NCBI RefSeq assembly: GCF_010499245.1
Contig: NZ_JAAGOW010000005.1
Span: 1,240,001-1,304,000, forward strand
Origin: Variovorax sp. WS11
Lineage (GTDB): Bacteria > Pseudomonadota > Gammaproteobacteria > Burkholderiales > Burkholderiaceae_C
Reading direction: 5' to 3'
DNA: 64,000 bases
The notes beneath the pieces were generated by a model that saw only the letters and a program-made list of their open reading frames with translations, was not told where the DNA came from and did no database searches. Below are positions 1 through 7,592 of the stretch, in pieces; the first letter of the stretch is position 1, and each line of letters starts with the position of its first letter. A program made the position numbers and the translations under genes.

Positions 1-558
1 GAGCAGCGTTTGGGCCTCCCGCTCGATGTCACCCCGCCGGTGGACCCACGCCTCGCGCACGGCGGCGAGCACCTCGGAGAAGCTGGCGATTCCTTGGCGC
101 GATCGCGGCGGGAAGTACGTGCCGCCGAAGAAGGCGCGAAGTTGCGGCGTGAGGAACATGTTCATCGGCCAGCCGCCGCGGCCCGTGAGCGCCTGCAGCG
201 CGCTCGTGTAGACGTGGTCGACGTCGGGCAGTTCCTCGCGGTCGACCTTGATCGCGACGAAGGCATCGGCCAACTGGCGCGCCAGCCCGACATCCTCGAA
301 GCTCTCGCGCTCCATCACATGGCACCAGTGGCAGGTGGCGTAGCCCACTGACAGCAAGATGGGCTTGTCCTCGGCGCGCGCCTTGGCGAACGCCTCCTCG
401 CCCCATGGAAACCAGTCCACCGGGTTGTGCGCGTGCTGCAGCAGGTAGGGACTCGTCTCGCGCGCAAGGCGGTTGGCGCGGCAGTCCGCGGGTTGCGGAC
501 TGCGAGGCGTTAGGGACAGCGGCCCCGGCGTCGGAGTCTGTCTGGGAACGTTCGCCAT
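1..558 (-). CDS. Thioredoxin-domain protein of the DUF255/YyaL family (N-terminal part, cut by window edge)
   Basis: The reading frame is open from the ATG at 558 to the window edge (186 codons), so only the N-terminal part is visible. The protein has the family signature: an RLxxETSPYLLQHA-type opening, then NPVDWFPWGEEAF, then the thioredoxin-like active site YATCHWCHVM, followed by ESFED, VDREELPDVD, GRGGWPMNMFLTP and GGTYFPP. Family members have a thioredoxin-like N-domain followed by an (alpha/alpha)6 N-acylglucosamine-epimerase-like region of several hundred residues, which would lie outside the window. The biochemical role of bacterial YyaL proteins is not settled. The gene reads leftward and no partner is visible on its upstream side. 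Confidence 0.93.
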   Translation of the reverse strand, partial: MANVPRQTPTPGPLSLTPRSPQPADCRANRLARETSPYLLQHAHNPVDWFPWGEEAFAKARAEDKPILLSVGYATCHWCHVMERESFEDVGLARQLADAFVAIKVDREELPDVDHVYTSALQALTGRGGWPMNMFLTPQLRAFFGGTYFPPRSRQGIASFSEVLAAVREAWVHRRGDIEREAQTLL

Positions 559-967
559 TGTTTTAGCCTATGCTTTATCGAGGCGCGGTCACGATCAAGG
601 AAGGAAAGTACGCTACACCTCCATGGGAATGGCGGCGCCGACATCCACGACGCCGACAAGGTCGAAGCGGTGCTGCGCTATCACGAGCGCACCAACGCGG
701 CCCGTACAGCCAGCGAAGTCGGCCACGATCGACTCGGCCGATGTCCGGGTCGGTGCCTCTTGAGAGTCTCGGCCACACATGCGCGTTGATGGTTCTGTGC
801 GAAGGCGCTGCCATGGAACCCAGCATTGCATAGATTGTCTAAGCGTCAGCGCCGCAGTCGATGATGTCCATCTTGGCAAAGTCGCCGGCCCGCAAGAGGC
901 ATCAGTCTTCCCGATACGCCATCAGAAACGACTGGGACGAACCACCGCCATCAGAAGGAAATGGATC
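559..967. other. Intergenic stretch without a recognisable gene
   Basis: About 410 bases between the DUF255 gene and the small membrane protein. Short open frames exist on both strands but none has a recognisable protein pattern or a convincing ribosome-binding site. It would hold the promoters of the two divergent flanking genes. No repeat or RNA motif was recognised. Confidence 0.5.
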
Positions 968-1291
968 GTGCATGAGCTGACCTTCCACACTCTCCTGTAC
1001 CGCTACTTCTTCTTCGAGTGGCTCTTTCTGGACGTCACACAAGGCAGCCTCATCGAGCGCTCAGCGGCCTGGCGTCACAATCAATTTCAAGCTCACTGGC
1101 TTCCCATTTACATGCGACGCTGGCTGTGGTGCGCCGTGCTGTTGTACGGGTTGGGGGGGATTGTCGAAATCCTGATTGGCGCGCCGGCGGTATCGGCGCT
1201 GTTCTATGTGCCGAGTGCCTTGAGCGTGTCGGTGAATGCGGTGATCGCGGCAGCTTGGCTGGGGCTCAAGACCTTGTACGAACCTCTCTGA
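968..1291 (+). CDS. Small membrane protein of unknown function (107 aa)
   Basis: The GTG at 968 is preceded by AAGGAAATGG, a reasonable ribosome-binding site, and gives a protein opening with an HELTFHTLLYRYFFFEWLF-like aromatic segment. The frame stays open upstream to an ATG at 779, but that extension is arginine-rich and does not look like protein. The product has a short N-terminal amphipathic stretch, a basic loop (RSAAWRHNQ, YMRRWLW) and two predicted membrane segments near residues 55-75 and 80-100. I recognise no functional family. It probably sits in the inner membrane. Confidence 0.6.
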   Translation: MHELTFHTLLYRYFFFEWLFLDVTQGSLIERSAAWRHNQFQAHWLPIYMRRWLWCAVLLYGLGGIVEILIGAPAVSALFYVPSALSVSVNAVIAAAWLGLKTLYEPL

Positions 1292-1350
1292 GATCGCGGC
1301 CCCGATCGAAGAATCAGAAGTTGTGGACTTTTTCGCCGTGATCCTGACCT

Positions 1351-1377
1351 GGCCGCTTTGGCGCTTCGGCCGTTTTT
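1351..1377 (+). terminator. Possible rho-independent terminator
   Basis: GGCCG at 1351-1355 pairs with CGGCC at 1367-1371 and is followed directly by GTTTTT. The stem is only about 5 bp, so termination strength is uncertain. It lies 60 bases after the small membrane protein gene. Confidence 0.35.
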
Positions 1378-1450
1378 CGCCCGCCGCCTGGGCGATGCGA
1401 CCACGCGATTGTTTTCGACCCTTGCTCTCCTTCCACCTTCCTCTGGCGCG

Positions 1451-1573
1451 ATGTTCTCCGATATCGTTCAGCACTTGGCCAATGGGTTGGTGATGGGGAC
1501 GGTCGTGGCCCTGCCAACCCTGGGCCTGACGCTCATCTTCAGCGTGCTTGGGTTCATCAACTTCAGCGTGAGT
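1451..1573 (+). pseudogene. N-terminal fragment of a LivH-type branched-chain amino acid ABC permease
   Basis: From the ATG at 1451 about 40 codons match the start of LivH-type permeases: HLANGLVMGTVVALPTLGLT, then LIFSVLGFINFSV, where intact proteins continue with G(D/E)xxxxGA. After this point the frame runs into unrelated sequence (HATWTPRRPG) and the remaining roughly 250 residues are missing. No other liv genes are nearby. This is a gene remnant left by deletion or recombination and cannot work as a permease. Confidence 0.7.
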
Positions 1574-1625
1574 ATGCACGCCACCTGGACGCCAAGGCGG
1601 CCCGGGCAGAAGAAGGCTCTGCAAG

Positions 1626-1838
1626 TCAGGCGTCGCTCCTTCGGCGACGACCGAACAGCAGCGTGGCCGCGAGCTGGATGGTGGTCAGCACGCCAACGGC
1701 CACCAGCGTCCACCCGATATTCTTGCGTCGCTCTGCGCTGAGCCCGTCGGAAAGCAGCAGGCCCACGCCTGCCCCCAAGGCGCCGCGGGTCCCGGCCAAC
1801 AAGGCGCGCTCGGGCAAATGAATTTCAGTTGTGAACAC
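1626..1838 (-). CDS. Small membrane protein of unknown function (about 70 aa)
   Basis: The C-terminal part of this frame has two glycine/alanine-rich hydrophobic segments, ALLAGTRGALGAGVGLLLS and IGWTLVAVGVLTTIQLAATLLF, joined by the polar loop DGLSAERRKN and ending in a basic tail GRRRRSDA. This is the layout of a two-helix inner-membrane protein. I chose the GTG at 1838 because the longer version from an ATG at 1991 adds an arginine-rich, unprotein-like stretch; no strong ribosome-binding site decides it. Function unknown. It sits among gene fragments, so it may be a survivor of a lost operon. Confidence 0.55.
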   Translation of the reverse strand: MFTTEIHLPERALLAGTRGALGAGVGLLLSDGLSAERRKNIGWTLVAVGVLTTIQLAATLLFGRRRRSDA

Positions 1839-2156
1839 GACAGAACTCTTTTCGTGCCGGGAGCAGTCTTTCAGTATGCGCTGCAGGCGCCTGTCTTGTC
1901 TTCGTCCGCGCGCCGATTTCCTCCAGGAGGTATCAAGCGCGCGTACATCCAGAAGGCGGCCCAGCTCAGCAAGGAGGCCGGCAATGGCCACCGCTACGGT
2001 ACTGATGCCGTGTGCCCCCCGCTGTTCAACCGCGCGGGTTGAACGGGCGAGCCTCCGCTACGAAGCGACTTCCACAGCGCACTCGAATGACTGGTCCTGG
2101 CCGGAAACGGCTGTAGGCTGCCTTACCACTATTGCGGCGCCTGCCAGAGATCCTCC

Positions 2157-2540
2157 TCAGGTCTTCGACGTCTTCTTCGGCGCTCTACTCGCGGCCTGCA
2201 GAGCCGCCGCCTGCGCGGCGTGCTTCTCGGCACGCGAGGGCCTGTGAGCCTTGCTAGCCTTCGCCTCCTTGGGCTCTTTTTTCGCCTTGGGCTTCTCTTT
2301 AGCCTGCGGGTGGTGCGTCCGCACCAGCTTGTCGATTGCCTTCGCCGTCGGCTGCTGCGCTCGCGCTTGGCGCTTTGCACGCTCCTCCTTGAGCAGGCGG
2401 CGCTCCTCGGCCAGCGCCTTTTCGGCTTCGGACGGCTCATGGTCCGCCCCCAGCGAGTGGACGCGATCCATCATCGCCTTGTGAAGCATCGCGCCGTTCT
2501 TCGCGATGCGGTGGGTCATCGATGCGAAGCGAATGGGCAT
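2157..2540 (-). CDS. Lysine/alanine-rich basic protein (127 aa)
   Basis: The start at 2540 (MPIRFASMTHRIA) is preceded by a weak AGGAT-like site; the longer open frame upstream is low-quality sequence. Residues 1-40 look globular (KNGAMLHKAMMDRVHSLGADHEPSEAE). Residues 40-70 are a charged helix of EERRLLKEERAKRQARAQQ type. The last 55 residues are dominated by Lys, Ala, Pro and Glu (KEKPKAKKEPKEAKASKAHR) and end KKTSKT. The tail resembles histone-H1-like or nucleoid-associated tails, but that is a compositional likeness only. Function unknown. Confidence 0.6.
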   Translation of the reverse strand: MPIRFASMTHRIAKNGAMLHKAMMDRVHSLGADHEPSEAEKALAEERRLLKEERAKRQARAQQPTAKAIDKLVRTHHPQAKEKPKAKKEPKEAKASKAHRPSRAEKHAAQAAALQAASRAPKKTSKT

Positions 2541-2820
2541 GTTGCGATCCTTATGGTGGGTGAAAGACCAATGTAGGCCGACCTTTGCATCCTGCCAATT
2601 GATTTGTGTTGCTGCCTCGCCTGCGGCGGGTGAAACTTCGCCGTCGGAGCAGCAACTGTCGCCAACCGCTTCTCGCAGCCCCAAGCGGCTGGCCGCGCAA
2701 TGTTGACCGGCACGCGGCAGCTCGCACGCGCTTGATGCGACCGGGGCGCGCGCCACCCAACCCTGCCCGCTTTGGTGAAGCTCCAAGAGTGCGTTCAGGC
2801 ATTGGGCCGATTCCTCATCG

Positions 2821-2997
2821 AATCAACGACTTACGCGCGCCATCGTCAAAGTTAGGGCGTAAATTTGATGGGAATCCGATCTAACTTTGAACGAACTCAC
2901 ACTGAGTTCCTCCAAGGTTGTCGCACTTTCCAACCCAAGAAAATCAACAGCTTACGAGCGCCGCGTTCAAAGTTGTACCGCCCGCGTTTTCAAAGTT
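2821..2997. repeat. 33-bp direct repeats with inner inverted repeat, probable mobile-element end
   Basis: Copies at 2821-2853 and 2942-2974 both begin AATCAAC and end TCAAAGTT, with about 27 of 33 positions alike. A further TCAAAGTT lies at 2990-2997. Between them CAAAGTTAG (2847-2855) and CTAACTTTG (2881-2889) form a perfect 9-bp inverted repeat. The array ends exactly where a histidine-kinase reading frame starts abruptly (about 3001). Such arrays are typical recombinase-binding ends, for example of tyrosine-recombinase elements; the recombinase itself is not present. Confidence 0.55.
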
Positions 2998-3000
2998 CCG

Positions 3001-3310
3001 CCGGCGCACAGGTGCACGGCTACTTGGAAACCCTGCTGATCAAGGCTGACTCGGTGGACACCGCCGACAGCCGCCGCTACCTCGAGATCGCTCTGGCTCA
3101 GAGCCGCAAGGTCGCGCGGCTGGCGCAGGAGCTGTTCGAACTGGCGCGCCTCGAGTACGGCATCGTCAAGCCGAGAAGGAGAGCTTCGCAGGCCGCGGCG
3201 ATGGCCTTGGGCTCGTGATCGTGCAACGGATCCTGCCGCTGCATGGCAGCGACATCCGGCTGCTGCCGCGGCCCGACAAGGGCGCGGTGTTTTCCTTCCG
3301 TCTCACGTAG
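3001..3310 (+). pseudogene. Remnant of a sensor histidine kinase, both ends retained and middle lost
   Basis: The first part reads VHGYLETLLIK...RRYLEIALAQSRKVARLAQELFELARLE, which is the second half of a HisKA dimerisation domain just after the phospho-accepting His, so the His itself is missing. At about 3175 the frame breaks and resumes one frame over as GLGLVIVQRILPLHGSDIRL...GAVFSFRLT and a stop at 3308-3310, the end of an HATPase_c domain (G2 box GLGL). The intervening ATP-binding core is deleted. The gene is truncated at its 5' side by the repeat array at 2821-2997. It is non-functional. Confidence 0.8.
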
Positions 3311-3481
3311 GTCAAGCGGTGCAACTGGCATTGCGCCGTGCCCGCCTGAGCTGATCCTTGAGCCGGTCCTGCTCGTGGCCCGGCAGTTGCTGCCGGTCGC
3401 AGCATCGATCGCCGTAATCGGAGAGTTCCGGTAACTGCACTCCGCAAAGGAACCATCGACGTTCATCGCCACCCTGCGCTC

Positions 3482-4045
3482 GTGCTCAATTACGGTCTGC
3501 GCGACGACGTTGTTCTTGCTCGCTTCCGTACCAGCTGGACAAGGTCCGTCGGAATGCGTTGCCGCGCCCGTGCGCGAGACGCATTTGGTGATTCTGCGGC
3601 GTTGTTCGCGCTCACCCTGCGCCTTGCCAGTGAATCGAACGATGCGCCTGTCAGCCTGCTCGCGCTGGCGGCTCACCCGCGCCTGGCACCCGCACGGGCC
3701 GCCATGCTGAAGGAGCCCTCGCACCCGTGGACCGTGCCGGGGCTGGCTCGCCTGTGCCACATGTCGCGCGCCACGCTGGCACGCCACTTTCAGGAGCGGC
3801 TGGGACGCTCGGCGAGCGAGTTGCTGGCGGACATCCGTATCAGCCTGGCGGCCAGTGCGCTGAAGAACGCTTCCGCGCCCACCGGTGCCGTGGCCGAGCA
3901 GGTTGGCTATCGATCCGCGAGCGCATCCCGGCTCGCTTTCAAGCAGCGCACGGACATGTCGCCGTCGAAATGGAGACGCGCGTGGCCCCTCCGAAACTGG
4001 ACGCGGGCATCAGGGGCTTCAGAGGGCGGCACGCTACGGCGCTGA
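3482..4045 (+). pseudogene. AraC-family regulator, N-terminally truncated or degraded
   Basis: The C-terminal two thirds match AraC regulators of the cupin-plus-HTH type: ALFALTLRLASE, then HPRLAPARAAMLKEPSHPWT, then the first helix-turn-helix (VPGLARLCHMSRATLARHFQ) and second one (GAVAEQVGYRS...LAFKQRTDMSPSKWRRA). The start of the frame (NYGLRDDVVLARFRTSW) does not resemble the expected N-terminal cupin domain, and intact relatives are about 300 residues against 187 here. The ending overlaps the convergent HPP gene by 12 bases. DNA binding could survive but ligand sensing is probably lost. Confidence 0.6.
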
Positions 4046-4594
4046 ACGCCGCGCCACTTCCGCGGCAGTGACTCCCTTCAACGCGACGTCGTGGCCGTAC
4101 TGTTCATCGATGCCGCATGCCTGGCTGCCCCAATCGACCGGACGCGAGCCGGCCCGCCAGCTGACGGGATAATGAACAGCGCCGCTCCAAAGGCGGCTCC
4201 AGAGGAATGCCGAGCCCGCAAGGCAGATCACGCCGATCAGCACTGGTTGCAGCAGCGCGCCGTAGCCGGCATGCGCGTGGACCATGATCATTGCGTTGGC
4301 GCCCGCCGGCGGATGGACCGTCCGGCATGTGATCATGAAGACCAGCGTCAATGCCTGCGCCAGGGCGTAGACCCACGCGCCGCTGCCGAGATGCTGCGCG
4401 CACGCAATGCCGATGAGCGCGCTGCCCAGATGCCCTCTGAACAGTGCACGAGGCTGGGCAGCCGGCGCGTTGCCCAGACCGAACAAAAATACCGCGGAGC
4501 CCCCGAGGGAGGCAAAGAGGAATGGCGAATGCCCTGGCCCGGCCATCGCCAGTGCCAGCGCCAGGCCGGCACCGGCTCCGGCTGCGCACCACAT
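4034..4594 (-). CDS. HPP-family integral membrane protein
   Basis: The protein has four to five membrane segments and the family hallmark HPP inside RTVHPPAGANAMIM (about residues 93-106), plus the conserved opening FLFASLGGSAVFLFGLGNAPAAQP. HPP proteins are inner-membrane proteins; a plastid/cyanobacterial member has been linked to nitrite transport, but most bacterial members have no proven substrate. I took the ATG at 4594 because the frame above it belongs to the antisense of the dehalogenase gene. It lies 62 bases downstream of the haloacid dehalogenase on the same strand and may be co-transcribed with it. The C-terminal 50 residues are polar. Confidence 0.8.
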   Translation of the reverse strand: MWCAAGAGAGLALALAMAGPGHSPFLFASLGGSAVFLFGLGNAPAAQPRALFRGHLGSALIGIACAQHLGSGAWVYALAQALTLVFMITCRTVHPPAGANAMIMVHAHAGYGALLQPVLIGVICLAGSAFLWSRLWSGAVHYPVSWRAGSRPVDWGSQACGIDEQYGHDVALKGVTAAEVARRSAP

Positions 4595-4656
4595 CAACGA
4601 AGGGCCGGGCGAATCCGACGGCGGATCTCCATGTTGTCCTGCGTTCGGGGCGTCGG

Positions 4657-5343
4657 CTAGATCTCGTGCGCCGCGGAGAGCTTGCGCGCCAGCCCGTCGA
4701 TGCCCGTGACGGTGTGTGCCGGGCGCTGCCCCATTTCCTCGAAGGTGCCTGAACCGCGGTTCACCCAGCACGTCGGATAGCCGAAGTAGGCAGCACCGGT
4801 GACATCCCAGGCGTTTGACGACACGAAGAGAATCGCAGAGCGATGCAGATCGAGCTTGCGCTCCGCCAGCTCGTAGACGCGATCGCTGGGCTTGAAGATC
4901 CGGACGTCGTCGACGCTGATCAGATGCGCGAACTCGTCCAGCAGTCCCGAACGCCGCACGACCGAGTCGATCGAACGAATGGATCCGTTCGAAAGGATCG
5001 CCAGCGGCAGCCCGCGTGCACGTAACTCCCGCAGTGCCGCGGGCACCTCCGGAAACGGCGAGAGCGTGAGGTAGGCCTCGCACAGCGCTGCCCGCCTCGC
5101 CTCGTCGAGCTCCAGCCCGAGATGCCGGCAGGTGTAAACCAGGCTGTCCTCGGTGGCCTTCTCGAAGTCGACGTACTGGCCCATGAGGCTGCGCAGCCAG
5201 GTGTACTCGAGCTGCTTCTGCCGCCACAGGACGCTCACGTCGCGTCCGAGTTTCGGATAGAAGCTGTCGCACTGGGTCGCCACAGAATGCACGTCGTAGA
5301 GCGTGCCGTACAGATCGAAGACGATGCCTCGGATGTCATTCAT
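4657..5343 (-). CDS. L-2-haloacid dehalogenase (HAD superfamily, type II)
   Basis: Starting at 5343, behind an AAAGGAA site, this 228-residue protein carries the full catalytic set of L-2-haloacid dehalogenases at the numbering used for the Pseudomonas YL enzyme: Asp10 nucleophile and Thr14 (FDLYGTL), Arg41, Ser118-Asn119 (LSNGS), Lys151, Tyr157, and Ser175, Asn177, Asp180 (SSNAWD). The family hydrolyses L-2-haloalkanoates to D-2-hydroxyalkanoates through an ester on the Asp; acetate-sized substrates such as chloroacetate are common. It follows the symporter gene by 47 bases on the same strand, behind a sigma-54 promoter. Cytoplasmic. Substrate specificity is not visible from the sequence. 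Confidence 0.93.
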   Translation of the reverse strand: MNDIRGIVFDLYGTLYDVHSVATQCDSFYPKLGRDVSVLWRQKQLEYTWLRSLMGQYVDFEKATEDSLVYTCRHLGLELDEARRAALCEAYLTLSPFPEVPAALRELRARGLPLAILSNGSIRSIDSVVRRSGLLDEFAHLISVDDVRIFKPSDRVYELAERKLDLHRSAILFVSSNAWDVTGAAYFGYPTCWVNRGSGTFEEMGQRPAHTVTGIDGLARKLSAAHEI

Positions 5344-5390
5344 GGAGAAATTCCTTTGGGTGTTGAGATGCAAGAGGGATGCCAGGCGGT

Positions 5391-6923
5391 TCAATCCTTG
5401 CCGACGCCGTATCCGGTCTGCGCGCGGAAAAAGACTTCACCGAAGCGCGATTCGCCGGCGCGATCGCGGCCCGCCAGCAAGGTACAGACGATGGCGCCGA
5501 GGAAGCCGATCGGAACGCTGACGAGCGTGGGATTCAGGATCGGAAAGAGCGCATGCTCCTTCATGAATGCCGGCCCTACGAAGGCCAGCACCAGCGAGGA
5601 GACCAGACCCGCTGCCACGCCGCCGATCACACCTGCGGTGTTGAATCGCCGCCAGAAGAGCGACAGCACGATGATGGGGAAGTTGGCTGACGCTGCGACA
5701 GCGATCGCGAGAATCACGAGCACCCCGACGTTGAAGCCTTGGGCGAGGAGCCCGAGCCCCACTGCGAGCGCTCCGACCGCAAAGGTGGACGCCTTGGCGA
5801 TGCGTACCTGTTCCTGCTCGGAGACTTGCCCGCGCCTGATGACGCTCACGTAGAGGTCGTGCGCCACGGCGCCCGAGGTCGCCAGCGTGAGTCCCGCAAC
5901 GACGGCAAGGATGGTGGCGAAGGCCACGGCACACACCACCGCGAGGAACACCTGCCCTCCCAACGACCCGGCACCGCCACCCAGGTATTGCGCAAGCAGG
6001 GGCAGGGCAAGATTGCCGCCCTTGTCCGCCGCGCGTATCGCATCCTGCCCCACGAAGCTTGCCGCCGCGAATCCGATGAGCGTGGTCACGAGGAAGAAGC
6101 TGCCGGCGAGGAACATGAGCCAGATCACCGACTTGCGCGCGGTCGTCGCGTCGGGCACGGTGAAGAACCGCGTCATGATGTGCGGCAGGCCGGCCACGCC
6201 CAGCATGAAGGAGAGCACCAGCGAGAGTGGATCGAGCGGATGCTTCAGGTAGCCCCCCGCCTGCAGCATCTGGCTGCCGTAGCTTGCCTCGACGGCCGAG
6301 AACAGCACGAGCGGATTGAAATCCACGCGTGCCAGCAGCATCAGCACCAGGACGGCGGCGGCCGACAGGAGCAGTACCGCCTTGATGATCTGTACCCAGG
6401 TCGTGGCGATCATGCCTCCGAAGAGAACGTAGACCATCATGCCGATGCCGACAATGACGACCGCCGATTCGTAGGAGATGCCGAGCATCAGCTTCATCAA
6501 GGCACCCGCGCCGGCCATCTGGGGCACCATGTAGGCGAGATTGACGACGATCGTGCCGACCACGGCAGCCAGTCGCGCCTGCGGCGTCTGCATGCGATAG
6601 GCGATCACGTCGCCGAGCGTGAAGCGCCCGGTGTTGCGCATCGGCTCGGCCACGAGCATGAGGATCACGAGGAAGCCCGCAAGCGCTGCCACCGCATACA
6701 GCGATCCATCCATGCCGTAGAGCGAAATCAGTCCTGAAAAACCCAGAAAGGCTGCCGCGCTCATCCAGTCGCCCGCCAGCGCGAAGCCGTTCTGCCGTGC
6801 GGTGAGGCTCCCGCCGGCGGCGTAGAACTCGCTCGTGGTGCGGGTCCGCTTCGCCGCCCAGTAGGTGATGATGAGCGTGAGCGCGAGGATCGCGACAAAG
6901 ATCGCCAGGGTGAGCAATCTCAT
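5391..6923 (-). CDS. Sodium:solute symporter, ActP (acetate permease)-like
   Basis: A 510-residue SSS-family protein with about 13 membrane segments. It shows TSEFYAAGGSLTARQNGFALAGDWMSAAAFLG, the typical N-terminal SSS/ActP motif, then GFLVILMLVAEPMRNTGRFTL, GVAGLPHIMTRFFTV and SLFWRRFNTAG. The ATG at 6923 overlaps the stop of the DUF485 gene by 4 bases, as in acetate permease operons (yjcH-actP). ActP proteins import short monocarboxylates with Na+. Beside a haloacid dehalogenase, uptake of a haloacetate or similar acid is the natural inference. The dehalogenase follows on the same transcript. Confidence 0.93.
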   Translation of the reverse strand: MRLLTLAIFVAILALTLIITYWAAKRTRTTSEFYAAGGSLTARQNGFALAGDWMSAAAFLGFSGLISLYGMDGSLYAVAALAGFLVILMLVAEPMRNTGRFTLGDVIAYRMQTPQARLAAVVGTIVVNLAYMVPQMAGAGALMKLMLGISYESAVVIVGIGMMVYVLFGGMIATTWVQIIKAVLLLSAAAVLVLMLLARVDFNPLVLFSAVEASYGSQMLQAGGYLKHPLDPLSLVLSFMLGVAGLPHIMTRFFTVPDATTARKSVIWLMFLAGSFFLVTTLIGFAAASFVGQDAIRAADKGGNLALPLLAQYLGGGAGSLGGQVFLAVVCAVAFATILAVVAGLTLATSGAVAHDLYVSVIRRGQVSEQEQVRIAKASTFAVGALAVGLGLLAQGFNVGVLVILAIAVAASANFPIIVLSLFWRRFNTAGVIGGVAAGLVSSLVLAFVGPAFMKEHALFPILNPTLVSVPIGFLGAIVCTLLAGRDRAGESRFGEVFFRAQTGYGVGKD

Positions 6924-7273
6924 CGCGGCCTCCCGGCATCGAAGCGGCGATTGGCCGTGCGCACATAGATCAGCGAGACCGCCCAGCACAGCAGATAGGT
7001 CAGCAGCACCAGCAGATAGCCGACGTTGAACGCACCGATGACCTTCTGCCCCATGAAGTCCTTGGCGAAGCCGGCCATCAAGGTCATCGCGATGATGAAC
7101 GCGAAGCTGACAACGAGCAAAGGCATGATGCAGCGGCGCTTTGAGGCCAGCAGTTCCGCGAAGGGTGGTGACGCCATGGCCTCGCCCCATCGCCGGTGCT
7201 CGTCCTCGGCGTAGTGGTTTGGCCCGAGCGCGCCCGGCGGGCTCGACAGCGGTACCGTGAGTGGGGTGCCCAT
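6920..7273 (-). CDS. DUF485-family membrane protein, partner of ActP-like symporter
   Basis: A 117-residue protein starting at 7273 behind an AAGGAG site. It has a soluble N-terminus with FAELLASKRRCIMPLL and two membrane segments (VVSFAFIIAMTLMAGF and YLLVLLTYLLCWAVSLIYV) followed by NRRFDA, the usual DUF485 (YjcH) pattern, with an N-terminal extension of about 40 residues. DUF485 genes normally sit directly upstream of actP and are thought to form part of, or help, the symporter. The overlap of ATGA with the symporter start supports coupling. It is the first gene behind the sigma-54 promoter at 7314-7327. Confidence 0.88.
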   Translation of the reverse strand: MGTPLTVPLSSPPGALGPNHYAEDEHRRWGEAMASPPFAELLASKRRCIMPLLVVSFAFIIAMTLMAGFAKDFMGQKVIGAFNVGYLLVLLTYLLCWAVSLIYVRTANRRFDAGRPR

Positions 7274-7313
7274 GAAGTCTCCTTGGATGTCTGTTGAATG
7301 GCGCACCGGAAAC

Positions 7314-7327
7314 GCAATGGGCGTGCC
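7314..7327 (-). promoter_or_regulatory. Sigma-54 (-24/-12) promoter of the symporter-dehalogenase operon
   Basis: On the minus strand the sequence reads GGCACGCCCATTGC: GG and GC separated by exactly 10 bases, embedded in CGGCACG-N4-TTGCG against the consensus TGGCACG-N4-TTGCW. It lies about 40 bases upstream of the DUF485 start, with the divergent sigma-54 activator gene on the other side. Transcription would begin near 7302. Confidence 0.8.
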
Positions 7328-7592
7328 GGCCTGGCTAGGGGTTTACCCAACGCGCGGTGGCGCTTCAAGGGCCCATCGCAGCGTGAAAAGGCGCGAAAAC
7401 GCCATCGTTGGCCGCCTGTATCGTGCCTGGCCGATGCCACTCGCGCTGCTTGAACCAGAAATGCATCAGCCGAGTCGCCCGCGGCTCACGTTCGGGTGAA
7501 GCGGCGCTGCGCATCCTGGGCGAAGGGGGTGACGATCCTGATTCAAAAACGACTCGGGACCGCTATGCTTTGGGGATCCCCGGAAAATCCAG

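Noticed and set aside
5739..6737. 332-codon open frame on the + strand
   Set aside because: Antisense to the ActP-like symporter; His/Arg/Glu-rich, with no family pattern. A by-product of high GC.
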